Below are positions 7,752 through 16,365 of a stretch of 64,000 nucleotides of DNA, piece by piece (position 1 is the first letter of the stretch; each line of letters starts with the position of its first letter). The DNA lies in NCBI RefSeq assembly GCF_947493865.1, contig NZ_CANLTC010000001.1, positions 1 through 64,000 of the forward strand, written 5' to 3'. The DNA is from an uncultured Halomonas sp. (lineage in GTDB: Bacteria > Pseudomonadota > Gammaproteobacteria > Pseudomonadales > Halomonadaceae). A program made the position numbers and the translations under genes. Under the pieces are notes generated by a model that did no database searches, was not told the DNA's origin, and saw nothing but the letters and a program-made list of their open reading frames with translations.

Positions 7752-8783
7752 ATGCTGACATTTCACTCGGAAGACACCAAGAAGCGCCGTGCCAAGACTG
7801 AACTCTATGGCGGCAAGCTCATCGCGCCCTTTGAATGCCCGGAGCGGGTCGATATCGTTATCGACCGTGTGCGCAAGGCCGGCCTGGGCGAGGTGCGTGC
7901 GCCCAAGGCGTACGGGCTCGACCCGGTATTGGCGGTTCACGACCCTGGCTATATCGAGTTTCTCGAGCATGCCTGGGATGAATGGGTGGCGGCTGGCTTC
8001 GAAGGCGAACCCATCGCCTCGATATGGCCTACCCGGCGCATGCGCGGCGACGTGATCCCCGACAACATCGACGGCAAGATCGGCTACTATGCGCTGGCTA
8101 CGGAGACCTCTCTCTGCCCCAACACTTTCGCTGCCGCCCAGGCCAGCAAGGACATCGCTCTCTCAACTCTGGATCACGTCATCAATACCGGCGAACCCGC
8201 CTTCGGTCTGTGTCGCCCACCGGGGCATCACGCCGCCGTCGATCAGTTCGGCGGTTACTGCTTCTTCAACAACGCCGCCATCGCCGCTCAACACGCCTTG
8301 AACGGCGGCATGCGCAAGGTCGCGATCCTGGATGTTGATTTCCATCACGGCAACGGCACCCAGGACATCTTCTACGAACGCGACGATGTACTGTTCCTTT
8401 CCCTGCATGGCGATCCGCGCCAGGAATTCCCCTACTTCCTGGGCTTCGCGGATGAGACCGGGCGCGGCAAGGGCGAGGGTTTCAACGTCAACTACCCCCT
8501 GCCCAGCGGCACCGACTATGCCACCTGGGCCAAGGCGCTGGACGATGCCATTGCCCGCATGAGGGACTACCAGCCGGAACTGTTGATCGTCTCGTTAGGT
8601 GTCGATACCTTCGAGAACGATCCGATCAGCTCCTTCAAGCTGAAAAGCGAGGATTACCTCGACTGCGGACGGCGGCTCAAGGCGCTAGGGCTCCCCACCA
8701 CCTTTCTGCTCGAGGGCGGTTACGCCGTGGAGGAAATCGGTATCAATGTCGTGAATGTATTGAGCGGATTCGAGGACGCCTGA
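7752..8783 (+). CDS. Histone-deacetylase-family hydrolase, acetylpolyamine amidohydrolase-like
   Basis: A 343-residue zinc hydrolase of the class II histone deacetylase/acetylpolyamine amidohydrolase family. The catalytic signature is complete: paired histidines His159-His160 (RPPGHHAAVD), zinc ligands Asp196 and His198 (DVDFHHGNGTQD), the third ligand Asp285 (SLGVDTFEND), and the active-site tyrosine Tyr324 (LLEGGYAVEE). Bacterial members remove acetyl groups from acetylated polyamines. The length and the N-terminal loop region match acetylpolyamine amidohydrolases. A good AAGGAAAG ribosome site precedes the ATG. Next to two amine oxidases and a permease, it probably releases free polyamine for oxidation. 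Confidence 0.88.
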   Translation: MLTFHSEDTKKRRAKTELYGGKLIAPFECPERVDIVIDRVRKAGLGEVRAPKAYGLDPVLAVHDPGYIEFLEHAWDEWVAAGFEGEPIASIWPTRRMRGDVIPDNIDGKIGYYALATETSLCPNTFAAAQASKDIALSTLDHVINTGEPAFGLCRPPGHHAAVDQFGGYCFFNNAAIAAQHALNGGMRKVAILDVDFHHGNGTQDIFYERDDVLFLSLHGDPRQEFPYFLGFADETGRGKGEGFNVNYPLPSGTDYATWAKALDDAIARMRDYQPELLIVSLGVDTFENDPISSFKLKSEDYLDCGRRLKALGLPTTFLLEGGYAVEEIGINVVNVLSGFEDA

Positions 8784-8873
8784 CCACAGTTCACATAGTA
8801 CAAATGACAAACGCAATGCCAGCCATGCCGTACAAAAGCGGTGACAACAACGTCAATACAGGAACTGGCCACC

Positions 8874-10226
8874 ATGACTACAACGACAACGAATCATCAC
8901 AGCGACAACACCTCGCTAAAGCGTATCCTTGGTCTGCCCTCACTGGTGTTCTTCGGCCTCGCCTACATGGTGCCGCTAACCGTATTCACTACCTACGGCG
9001 TGGTTACCCAGGAGACCGCTGGACACCTGCCCACCGCCTACATAGTCACCCTGGCGGCGATGTTCTTCACCGCCTACAGTTACGGACGCATGGTCGAGGC
9101 CTATCCTGCTGCAGGCTCGGCTTACACCTACACACGACGCGCCTTCGGCGGCCGAGCCGGTTTCATGATCGGCTGGACACTATTGCTGGACTACATCTTT
9201 CTGCCGATGATCAACTACCTGGTAATCGGCATCTACATGAAGGAATATTTCCCGGCCATGCCGGCGGCGGTATGGATCGTTGGCGCAATTGCCATCGTTA
9301 CCACGCTGAACATTTTAGGCATTCGCTTGGTGGCGAAAATGAATATCCTGATCATCGCCTTCCAGCTCATCTTCCTCGCGGTGTTCATCGCTATCTCGCT
9401 GAGTGCACTAGGTAGCAACGAGGCGCCATCGCTCATCTCACCCTTCTATAGTGCAGATCTGGCTCTCCCAGGAATAGTCGCGGGTGCCGCCATCCTGTGC
9501 CTGTCATTCCTTGGTTTTGACGCTGTCTCGACACTCTCTGAGGAAACCCGCGAGCCGACCAAGGACATCCCCCGCGCGATCATGCTTTGCACTCTCACCG
9601 GCGGCATCCTGTTCATCATTGCCTCTTGGGCCGGGCATATCGTATTCCCTGACTGGCAGAATTTCGGCAATGCCGATTCTGCTGCCGTGGATGTGATGCG
9701 CCGCGCCGGCGGCACCTTCATGGTTACCTTCTTTACCGCGGCCTATGTTGCCGGCTGCTTTGCCTCGGCCATGGCCTCCCAGGCCAGCGTTTCACGCATT
9801 CTCTTTGCCATGGGGCGCGACAAGGTGCTGCCTAGCAGCGTGTTCGGCACGATCAGCCAGCGCTATGCCACTCCCATTGGCGCCACCCTGGTGGTCGGTG
9901 CGATCTCCCTGCTCGCGCTGGTTATCAGTCTCTCGCTTGCCGCCGCCATGATCAGCTTCGGCGCGCTGATTGCCTTCTCCTTCGTCAATCTTTCGGTGAT
10001 CAAGCACTTTCTCGTCGACCAGCAGCATCGTAGCGGAACGGATCTGATCCGCTACGGCCTGCTTCCGGGTATCGGTTTTTTGCTTACGGTATGGCTATGG
10101 ACCAGCCTCTCGGCAACCACCTTCGAGGTTGGCCTGACCTGGATGGCAGTGGGTTTTGCATATCTACTTTATTTGACCCGGCTGTTCAGGCACGCAGTGC
10201 CGGATGTCGACCTGCAGGAGACGTAA
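8874..10226 (+). CDS. APC-superfamily amine/amino acid permease
   Basis: A 450-residue membrane transporter of the amino acid-polyamine-organocation superfamily. It begins with the conserved RILGLPSLVFFGLAYMVPLT segment and has about twelve hydrophobic segments. The family motif with the conserved glutamate appears as GFDAVSTLSEETREPTKDIP (about residues 215-234). I prefer the ATG at 8874, with AGGA ten bases upstream, over the GTG at 8841. It closes the amine-catabolism run and likely imports the amine or polyamine consumed by the preceding enzymes. Sequence resemblance is to the PuuP-like branch, but substrate is inferred from context only. Confidence 0.85.
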   Translation: MTTTTTNHHSDNTSLKRILGLPSLVFFGLAYMVPLTVFTTYGVVTQETAGHLPTAYIVTLAAMFFTAYSYGRMVEAYPAAGSAYTYTRRAFGGRAGFMIGWTLLLDYIFLPMINYLVIGIYMKEYFPAMPAAVWIVGAIAIVTTLNILGIRLVAKMNILIIAFQLIFLAVFIAISLSALGSNEAPSLISPFYSADLALPGIVAGAAILCLSFLGFDAVSTLSEETREPTKDIPRAIMLCTLTGGILFIIASWAGHIVFPDWQNFGNADSAAVDVMRRAGGTFMVTFFTAAYVAGCFASAMASQASVSRILFAMGRDKVLPSSVFGTISQRYATPIGATLVVGAISLLALVISLSLAAAMISFGALIAFSFVNLSVIKHFLVDQQHRSGTDLIRYGLLPGIGFLLTVWLWTSLSATTFEVGLTWMAVGFAYLLYLTRLFRHAVPDVDLQET

Positions 10227-10393
10227 GCGCTGGCAAATGAAGAGAGAAAAGTAAGCTGGTTTCGACGCTATGAACCCTGCTTATGCAGGATATGAGAGGC
10301 TGTGCTGAACCCAAGGTGTTACATTGAATTCGTTATAAAAGCCCGACACAGTGGATGGGCATCATACAATCACGTAGCACTCTTTTCATCGGC

Positions 10394-10418
10394 AAAAACG
10401 GCCTCGATGGGGCCGTTT
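10394..10418 (-). terminator. Rho-independent terminator of the 655-residue protein gene
   Basis: An 8-bp perfect stem (AAACGGCC with GGCCGTTT) and a seven-base loop, followed on the minus strand by a run of five T. It lies seven bases past the stop of the gene at 10425-12392 and so fits as its terminator; read on the plus strand the T run is only three. Confidence 0.7.
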
Positions 10419-10424
10419 CATGCT

Positions 10425-12392
10425 TCAATAATCCGCCGCCCAGCTCCCCCGCCCCAGTTCGATGACTCGCGTCACATCCTCCTCCGGCACCGCATCCGGG
10501 TCACCGAATTCCAGCGGATCGTAATGAAACACGAACAACCGTGACGCGAATTCCGCAAAAGGCAGCGAAGCTTCACCGTGGCGCTCGGCGTTGCCCTGGG
10601 TGGCACAGACGATGCCCTGGCCCCAGTCCTGTCCGCTGTCATTGTTGGGATTGAAGAAGTAGACCCGCATTTCGTTGCTGGCATCCAGCGCCACCCGCAG
10701 CAGGGTAATGGCGTGTCGGCCTACCAGGCGTGCCGCGCTGTCCGTGACCACGATGCCGGCGGGCTGGGGATGAATCAGCGGCATGTTGCCGTTGTAGAAA
10801 GGGTGATAGCAGGCGTAGAAATGACGGACGAACCCCTCGTAGTCCTCGATCGCCCCGGTGTGTATGTTCGCGATCACACGAAAGCCCTGCCCTACCCACC
10901 AGCCGTAGAACTCCGGGTTGATCCAGCGATGCAGGTCGTCGTCCCGCTCGCCGCACAAGCGCCCCATTTCCATGTAGAGACGATCGAGATGCGGTATCAG
11001 CACCACGGACACCGCATCCACGTCCAGGGGGGGCTCCTTGGCAAGACCGGCTTCAAGATCTCTGGAAGAAATGCGCTCTCCCTCGAAGCGACTCAGCACC
11101 TCATCGTCCCGCGCCGCCCAGGCCACCAGCTGCAAAAGATAGTCCCCGGCATTGTCCGCCCACATGGAAAGACCGATCACCGACTGACAGGTCGGATTAT
11201 TACCCTGCCCTACGCCCAGAGGCTGGCCCAGCAGGCTCAACACGCCGGCGAGCAGGAATACCCGTGGTTCATGAGACTCGCCAAAGACACGACTCAGCGT
11301 CTGAGCAGTATCGCTGGAAAGCGTGAGGCGGATCTGTCGCCAGAGACCGGAAGCGATAGGTGCTGAAAAAAGCGCCCCGCGCTCGAGCAGCAAGGACAAC
11401 CCATAAACCGCCTGACTGGTTTCAGGGAACAACGTCTCATCGATCAGCGCATACACCAATTGTTGGTAGCAAAGCAGGGTCTCACAGCCGGTACTGCTCA
11501 GCCCCAGCGCTATCAGCAACAGGTCGTCCCGATAGCCCCGCAGATAGCGAAGGAGCACGGGATGATACGGCGATACCAGGCCCGTATCCTGCATTGCCCG
11601 GGCAAATCCGGTGGCTTCTTCTAAAAGCGCGTTCTCATCCATCATCGCCAGGCGCTGCGCGTAGATATCCAGTCCGGGATCTTCGCGACAACCCGGCGTC
11701 GGGCCGAACAGCGCACGCACCAGGCGCGCCGCGCCAGCCGTTCCTACCGTATCGATCTCGGGGTCGTAAAGGCATTTGGCGATCTGGCTGATCATCTGCT
11801 TGATGCTGTCCGTCTGCAGCGGACGCTGGGCCAGCAAGCGCTGAATCTCGTCGACCAGGCTCTCGAGAATGCTCTCGTAGCCAAGGTGCGCAAGCAGATA
11901 TTGATACAGCGCCTGCACGATCTGCCCCAGATTCCCGGGGCGCTCCCGATCCGCCTCGCTCATGGGCCCCGCGAGAAGATCCAGGTTCAGCGCCATCACC
12001 TGCGTCAGAAAGTTGCGCGCCTGCTCCGCAGAAATGCCGGGATGAAAATAGTCCCCGGCGATCACGGCCAGCAGACGAATCTCGCTGAGCGCCTCGATGG
12101 TGGTGATATCCGGCTCCCCTTCCCGGAGCGAACGCACCGCCAGGGCAGGTTGCAAGATGGCGGGTCGCGCCCAGTCCCTGCCGGTGAAGACACCCGCCGC
12201 TTCTATCGACGCAACCCGCGCATACAGCGCATCGAGTCCATCCGGCATCGCCATCACGGTTCTGGCCGATGACAGCACGTCACCGATGGGCGCTTTTGAG
12301 TCGGTTTGCCGATGCTGCGCCAGGCGCTCAAGCTCGGCGTCGAAGGTAATAACCGATGAATCCAGCGCTTCGGGAGAAGTTTCGAGAGTCAT
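10425..12392 (-). CDS. Large uncharacterised protein with a possible papain-like Cys-His-Asn triad
   Basis: A 655-residue soluble protein I cannot name. The ATG at 12392 has an AGGAAA ribosome site; the open frame extends further upstream but without support. The N-terminal two thirds are mostly helical with no recognised domain. The C-terminal third contains three spaced segments resembling a papain-like active site: GQGNNPTCQS with Cys402, RHAITLLRV with His560, and YFFNPNNDSGQDWG with Asn581. The Cys before a helix, the late His on a strand, and the Asn/Asp soon after follow papain-fold order. No signal peptide is seen. It is divergent from a patatin-like lipase, which could hint at a shared role in effector or envelope lipid/protein turnover; this is inference. 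Confidence 0.75.
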   Translation of the reverse strand: MTLETSPEALDSSVITFDAELERLAQHRQTDSKAPIGDVLSSARTVMAMPDGLDALYARVASIEAAGVFTGRDWARPAILQPALAVRSLREGEPDITTIEALSEIRLLAVIAGDYFHPGISAEQARNFLTQVMALNLDLLAGPMSEADRERPGNLGQIVQALYQYLLAHLGYESILESLVDEIQRLLAQRPLQTDSIKQMISQIAKCLYDPEIDTVGTAGAARLVRALFGPTPGCREDPGLDIYAQRLAMMDENALLEEATGFARAMQDTGLVSPYHPVLLRYLRGYRDDLLLIALGLSSTGCETLLCYQQLVYALIDETLFPETSQAVYGLSLLLERGALFSAPIASGLWRQIRLTLSSDTAQTLSRVFGESHEPRVFLLAGVLSLLGQPLGVGQGNNPTCQSVIGLSMWADNAGDYLLQLVAWAARDDEVLSRFEGERISSRDLEAGLAKEPPLDVDAVSVVLIPHLDRLYMEMGRLCGERDDDLHRWINPEFYGWWVGQGFRVIANIHTGAIEDYEGFVRHFYACYHPFYNGNMPLIHPQPAGIVVTDSAARLVGRHAITLLRVALDASNEMRVYFFNPNNDSGQDWGQGIVCATQGNAERHGEASLPFAEFASRLFVFHYDPLEFGDPDAVPEEDVTRVIELGRGSWAADY

Positions 12393-12661
12393 GACACATT
12401 TCCTATCGTCCATAATGGAAATACTGCCGAACCGAATGATGCAAGGCGCGGGAGATCGCCATCGCCGCGCGATAACGCCAGCGACAAGCTTGTAGGTCAT
12501 TATGGCTTTAAACCATGAGAATAATCTTCCAAAAATACGCCTGACCATCACAGCGTGTGTTTATTGGAAAGATGTTTGTCGCCGACGTCCGGGACGACTA
12601 TGCTGGCGTATCGTTATTGCAATGCACAATTTCCGGGCGAGTTAGCGCCCACGGGAGAACG

Positions 12662-13678
12662 ATGAGTCAGGTCAAGGCAATCAATCTGGCCCTGCAGGGC
12701 GGCGGCGCCCACGGCGCCTTTACCTGGGGAGTGCTCGATTATCTATTGGAAAGCCCCCGCGTGCGCATCGAAGGCATCAGCGGTACCAGTGCCGGGGCCA
12801 TGAACGCGGTCATCACTGCCGACGGTTTGCTGGAGGGCGATGAAGACCATGCCCGCCAGGCGCTCGAAAGCTTCTGGTTCGCGGTAAGCAAGGGCGCGTT
12901 GCTCAGCCCCATTCGCCGCACGCCGCTGGACATGTGGATGGGCAACTGGAGCCTGGACAACTCCCCGGGCTATCTGGCTTTCGACCTTTTCAGTCGGATG
13001 ATTTCGCCCTATCAGTTCAATCCGCTGGGTATCAATCCGCTGCGGGACATCATTGCCGAACGGGTAGATTTTGAACGCGTGCGGGCATGCCAGTATCTCA
13101 AGCTATTCGTCTGTGCCACCAACGTGCGCTCGGGTCAGCAGCAGATCTTTCGCCGCCAGGAGATGTCCTTGGATATGGTCATGGCCTCCGCGTGCCTGCC
13201 ATTTTTGTACAAGGCGGTTGAGATCGATGGCGAAGCCTACTGGGACGGCGGTTACATGGGCAATCCCGCCTTGTTCCCGTTGATGGAAGAGTGCGATTCA
13301 CGAGACATCGCCATCGTGCAGATCAATCCGATCTATCGTGACAAGGTACCGCGCAGCGCCGCGGCAATCCTCAATCGCATGAACGAGATCACCTTCAACG
13401 CCTCGTTGATCAAGGAGGTGCGTGCCATCGCCATGCTCAAGCGTCAGATCGAGATCAGCGGTGCCGATATGGCCTGCTATCGGGACACCCATTTTCATCG
13501 CATCGATGCGGACGACTCCTTGCAGCAACTGTCCGTCTCGAGCAAGCTCAATGCGGAGTGGGCATTCCTGACCCATTTGCGCGATCAGGGCCGTCGCACC
13601 GCAGCCCGCTGGCTCGAGGAGAATTTTTCAGCCATTGGCGAGCGCTCGACGCTGGACGTCGATTCAGTCTACATGTGA
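12662..13678 (+). CDS. Patatin-like phospholipase
   Basis: A 338-residue patatin-domain hydrolase. The oxyanion loop GGGAHG is at residues 13-18, the nucleophile elbow GTSAG places the catalytic serine at Ser43, and the catalytic aspartate is Asp195 in WDGGYMGNPAL. The dyad is intact, so acyl-ester hydrolysis activity is expected. The start at 12662 follows a CGGGAGAAC ribosome site; the longer frame back to 12557 is not supported. It has no signal peptide. The upstream 269 bases separate it from the divergent 655-residue protein gene and must contain both promoters. Cytoplasmic patatins of this length act in lipid remodelling; the substrate is unknown. Confidence 0.9.
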   Translation: MSQVKAINLALQGGGAHGAFTWGVLDYLLESPRVRIEGISGTSAGAMNAVITADGLLEGDEDHARQALESFWFAVSKGALLSPIRRTPLDMWMGNWSLDNSPGYLAFDLFSRMISPYQFNPLGINPLRDIIAERVDFERVRACQYLKLFVCATNVRSGQQQIFRRQEMSLDMVMASACLPFLYKAVEIDGEAYWDGGYMGNPALFPLMEECDSRDIAIVQINPIYRDKVPRSAAAILNRMNEITFNASLIKEVRAIAMLKRQIEISGADMACYRDTHFHRIDADDSLQQLSVSSKLNAEWAFLTHLRDQGRRTAARWLEENFSAIGERSTLDVDSVYM

Positions 13679-13796
13679 CTCCCGGGCGTGGAGTGGCTAC
13701 TGGCTTTTTTGCTGCCTATGACGCATCTTGAAAAAACATACATCTACAGAGGAGGCGGCCGATAGAGTTTATAAGGAAGGCGACACCTTGGATGTC

Positions 13797-13816
13797 CATG
13801 CCATTTGAGTGGCATG
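13797..13816. other. Small hairpin upstream of phoH-like gene
   Basis: A 7-bp perfect stem, CATGCCA with TGGCATG, and a six-base loop lie 50 bp before the PhoH start and about 120 bp after the patatin stop. There is no T tract, so it is not a convincing terminator. The rest of the 187-base gap shows nothing else clear. Confidence 0.3.
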
Positions 13817-13865
13817 AGTTGCTGCCAGTGTCGTTGTTGAGGTTACTGCCAGGAGTGCCTACGCG

Positions 13866-15278
13866 ATGGTTCGAATCGACAAGAAAGTCACCCGCCTTTA
13901 CGTACTCGACACCAACGTTCTAATTCACGATCCCGCCGCGCTTTACCATTTCGAAGAGCATGATGTGGTCATTCCCATGACCGTGCTCGAGGAACTCGAC
14001 AAGCTCAAGAACGGCGTGCGCGATATTGCGCGTACCGCCCGGCAGGTCAGTCGCACGTTGTCCGAACTCACCAATGCCGTCTGCTTCGATGAAATCCAGC
14101 AGGGCATCCCCCTAGTCGACGCCGTCGGTCAAGGCGGACGCCTGCGCTTTCTGTGCTACAGCGATCTGCAACCTCTCGATCACCTGGAACACAACGCCGA
14201 CAATCGCATTCTTGCGGAAACCTGCCGCCTGCGCGATGAGCGCCCGGACGCCTCGGTGATTCTCATCACCAAGGATATCAATCTACGGGTCAAGGCAGCG
14301 GCATTGAACGTGCCGGTGGAGGATTATCGTAACGATCGCGTGTTCAGCGACAGCGATGTCATGATCGAAGGGGCGAAGGTCTATACCATCGCCGGCAAGG
14401 ACGGCGCGGGCCTATGGGAGTCGCTGAACGTCGAGGTCAAGGTCGAGCGCGTCGACCATCATACGTTCTATCAGCTCAGCGGCGACATACCTGCTGAGTG
14501 GCACGTCGGCATGCTGGTCTCGGACAGCGACAACGGCGCCGATTTCGAAGCCATCGTGCGGGAACTCACACCGACGAGCGCCAGACTGCAGCTGTTGACC
14601 AATTACCGCCACCATGCCGGCGTGTGGGGCGTACATGCTCACGACAGCCGCCAGAACTTCACCCTCAACCTGCTGATGGACCCGGAGATCGACCTGGTCA
14701 CCATTGCCGGCAGCGCCGGGACCGGCAAGACCTTCATGACCCTGGCTGCCGCCTTCCAGCAGACCCTGGATACCAAATTGTTCGAGCGTATCGTGTTCAC
14801 CCGGGCGCCGATCCCCATGGGCGAGGACATCGGCTTTCTGCCCGGCACCGAAGAGGAGAAGATGTCGCCCTGGATGGGGGCGTTCCATGACAACATGGAT
14901 AATCTGCTGCGGGACGAGAAGGACGGCACCTCCACCTGGAGCGAAGGCGCCACGCGCCAACTGATCGGATCCCGGGTGCAGATCCGCTCGCCGACCTTCA
15001 TGCGAGGGCGCACTCTCAACGACACCTTCCTGATCATCGACGAAGCGCAGAATTTTACTCCGAAACAACTGAAATCCCTGATCACCCGGGCCGGACGCAA
15101 TACCAAGATCGTCTGCCTGGGTAATGTCGGCCAGATCGACACGCCCTATCTCACCACCAATACCTGCGGCATGGCGGCAGTCGTCGAGCGCTTTCGCGAC
15201 TGGCCACATGCCGGTCATGTCACCTTGAAAAGTGTCGAGCGCTCCCGCTTGGCGCTGACCGCGGAAGAATTGCTCTAA
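13866..15278 (+). CDS. PhoH-family ATPase with N-terminal PIN domain
   Basis: A 470-residue two-domain protein. The N-terminal PIN nuclease domain starts at YVLDTNVLIHDP (about residues 11-22) and carries the expected acidic residues, including the EELDKLKNG stretch. The C-terminal PhoH ATPase has a Walker A motif GSAGTGKT at residues 282-289 and a Walker B region FLIIDEAQNF near residue 390. Proteins with this architecture are called PhoH2/YlaK-like and combine RNA-directed nuclease and helicase-type ATPase activity. It is preceded by a gap of nearly 190 bases and followed by a strong hairpin, so it is probably monocistronic. Confidence 0.92.
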   Translation: MVRIDKKVTRLYVLDTNVLIHDPAALYHFEEHDVVIPMTVLEELDKLKNGVRDIARTARQVSRTLSELTNAVCFDEIQQGIPLVDAVGQGGRLRFLCYSDLQPLDHLEHNADNRILAETCRLRDERPDASVILITKDINLRVKAAALNVPVEDYRNDRVFSDSDVMIEGAKVYTIAGKDGAGLWESLNVEVKVERVDHHTFYQLSGDIPAEWHVGMLVSDSDNGADFEAIVRELTPTSARLQLLTNYRHHAGVWGVHAHDSRQNFTLNLLMDPEIDLVTIAGSAGTGKTFMTLAAAFQQTLDTKLFERIVFTRAPIPMGEDIGFLPGTEEEKMSPWMGAFHDNMDNLLRDEKDGTSTWSEGATRQLIGSRVQIRSPTFMRGRTLNDTFLIIDEAQNFTPKQLKSLITRAGRNTKIVCLGNVGQIDTPYLTTNTCGMAAVVERFRDWPHAGHVTLKSVERSRLALTAEELL

Positions 15279-15294
15279 CCAATGTCCAATACAG

Positions 15295-15329
15295 CGTATG
15301 ACGGCTCGCTATAAGCGAGCCGTCATACG
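15295..15329. terminator. Perfect 16-bp hairpin after phoH-like gene
   Basis: A perfect inverted repeat, CGTATGACGGCTCGCT with AGCGAGCCGTCATACG, and a three-base ATA loop. It begins 17 bases after the PhoH stop and lies 35 bases from the end of the convergent zinc-ribbon gene. Neither side has a real T tract, so it is either a weak bidirectional terminator or a 3' end-stabilising structure. Confidence 0.6.
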
Positions 15330-15363
15330 TAAAACCGGGACGAGGTCTTGAGCCTCGAACAAG

Positions 15364-15609
15364 TCAAAGATCAGGATTCTCCTTGAAATCCTTGTTGGTG
15401 ACTCGCTCAATCAGTTCTTCCTTTTCGCTCTTAGAGTCGTTCTCCAGACGCTCCTCGGCTTCCCGGTAAAGACATACGTAAGTATTGCAAGAGGCGCAGA
15501 ACACCTTGTCATCCGGGTTCTTCTCTTGAGAGACACGCATGAGATGGCTGTCGCAATTGGGACAGGATTTGTCCATACGAAACTCTTCTGCGAAATCGGA
15601 CACGGACAT
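15364..15609 (-). CDS. Small zinc-ribbon protein
   Basis: An 81-residue protein with two CxxC pairs (CPNCDS at about 16-21 and CASCNTYVC at about 38-46), which together form a typical zinc ribbon, followed by a strongly acidic and basic helical tail (AEERLENDSKSEKEELIERV). The GGAGG ribosome site six bases before the ATG at 15609 is strong. It is likely a cytoplasmic metal-binding adaptor or nucleic-acid-contacting protein. I do not recognise a named family. It is convergent with phoH and probably expressed alone. Confidence 0.75.
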   Translation of the reverse strand: MSVSDFAEEFRMDKSCPNCDSHLMRVSQEKNPDDKVFCASCNTYVCLYREAEERLENDSKSEKEELIERVTNKDFKENPDL

Positions 15610-15726
15610 GGATAGCCTCCTTTCTTGGCCGGTCGGGACTCGATCGTAGGATCGGTTTTCAGCTACAGTGTTTGGGCCAGCACCAGATTAATCAAGCAAA
15701 TACCGCTTACACCCTTTCTTATAACA

Positions 15727-16359
15727 CTACTTTCGCAATACCAGGCTGAGATTGTTGGCGGGCATCTCGACGATGCGCTCGATATGCAGACCATGCTCTC
15801 CAGCCAGCGTTTCCATATCATTCATATCCCGGATACCCCAGCGCGGGTCGCGCCGGCGCAAATCCTCGTCGAAGGCCGCATTGCTCTCGGCAGTATGCTC
15901 TCCATCGCGTTTGAACGGCCCGTACAAATACAGCACGCCGCCCGTTTCCAGATTCTTGCCGGCCTCGGTGAACAACGCCTGCGTCGCCTCCCAGGGAGCG
16001 ATGTGAATCATATTGATGCACACCAGGGCGTCAAAATCCTCAAGTGGCCAGGGGCGAAGGATGACGTCCAATTGTACCGGCGCGAGCAGGTTGTCGAGCG
16101 TTTCCGTCTTGCGCCAGGCGGCAATGGAAGCCAGCGCCTGAGGGTTGGGATCGCTGGGCTGCCACGAAATAGCAGGCAGATGGCGGGCAAGGTATAGCGC
16201 ATGTTCGCCGCTGCCGCTGGCGATCTCCAGCACCTTGCCACGTTGAGGCAGCACGTCGCGCAGCACTGTCAGAATCGCATCGCGATTGCGCGCCACGGCG
16301 GGGCTGGAAAGACGTTGATCAGGCACGTTTTGAGACACGGATACAACACCTTCTAACAT
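15727..16359 (-). CDS. DUF938 SAM-dependent methyltransferase
   Basis: A 210-residue class I methyltransferase of the DUF938 family. The SAM-binding motif I is visible as VLEIASGSGEHALYLA (about residues 43-58), and the motif with INMIHIAPWEAT (about 112-123) is characteristic of DUF938. The product ends AMPANNLSLVLRK-like, as in the family. The substrate is not known. Its start is only six bases after the eda stop, so it is very probably the fourth gene of the zwf-pgl-eda operon and under the same control. That position is worth noting because it suggests a role connected to sugar catabolism or its redox by-products. Confidence 0.85.
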   Translation of the reverse strand: MLEGVVSVSQNVPDQRLSSPAVARNRDAILTVLRDVLPQRGKVLEIASGSGEHALYLARHLPAISWQPSDPNPQALASIAAWRKTETLDNLLAPVQLDVILRPWPLEDFDALVCINMIHIAPWEATQALFTEAGKNLETGGVLYLYGPFKRDGEHTAESNAAFDEDLRRRDPRWGIRDMNDMETLAGEHGLHIERIVEMPANNLSLVLRK

Positions 16360-16365
16360 GCGTTC

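Noticed and set aside
12557..12661. A longer N terminus for the patatin protein
   Set aside because: The added residues resemble no part of patatins and the ribosome site supports the ATG at 12662.
13866..13883. A GGTTCGAATC string resembling a tRNA T-loop at the phoH start
   Set aside because: No cloverleaf can be drawn around it and it is the start of a well-supported coding gene.
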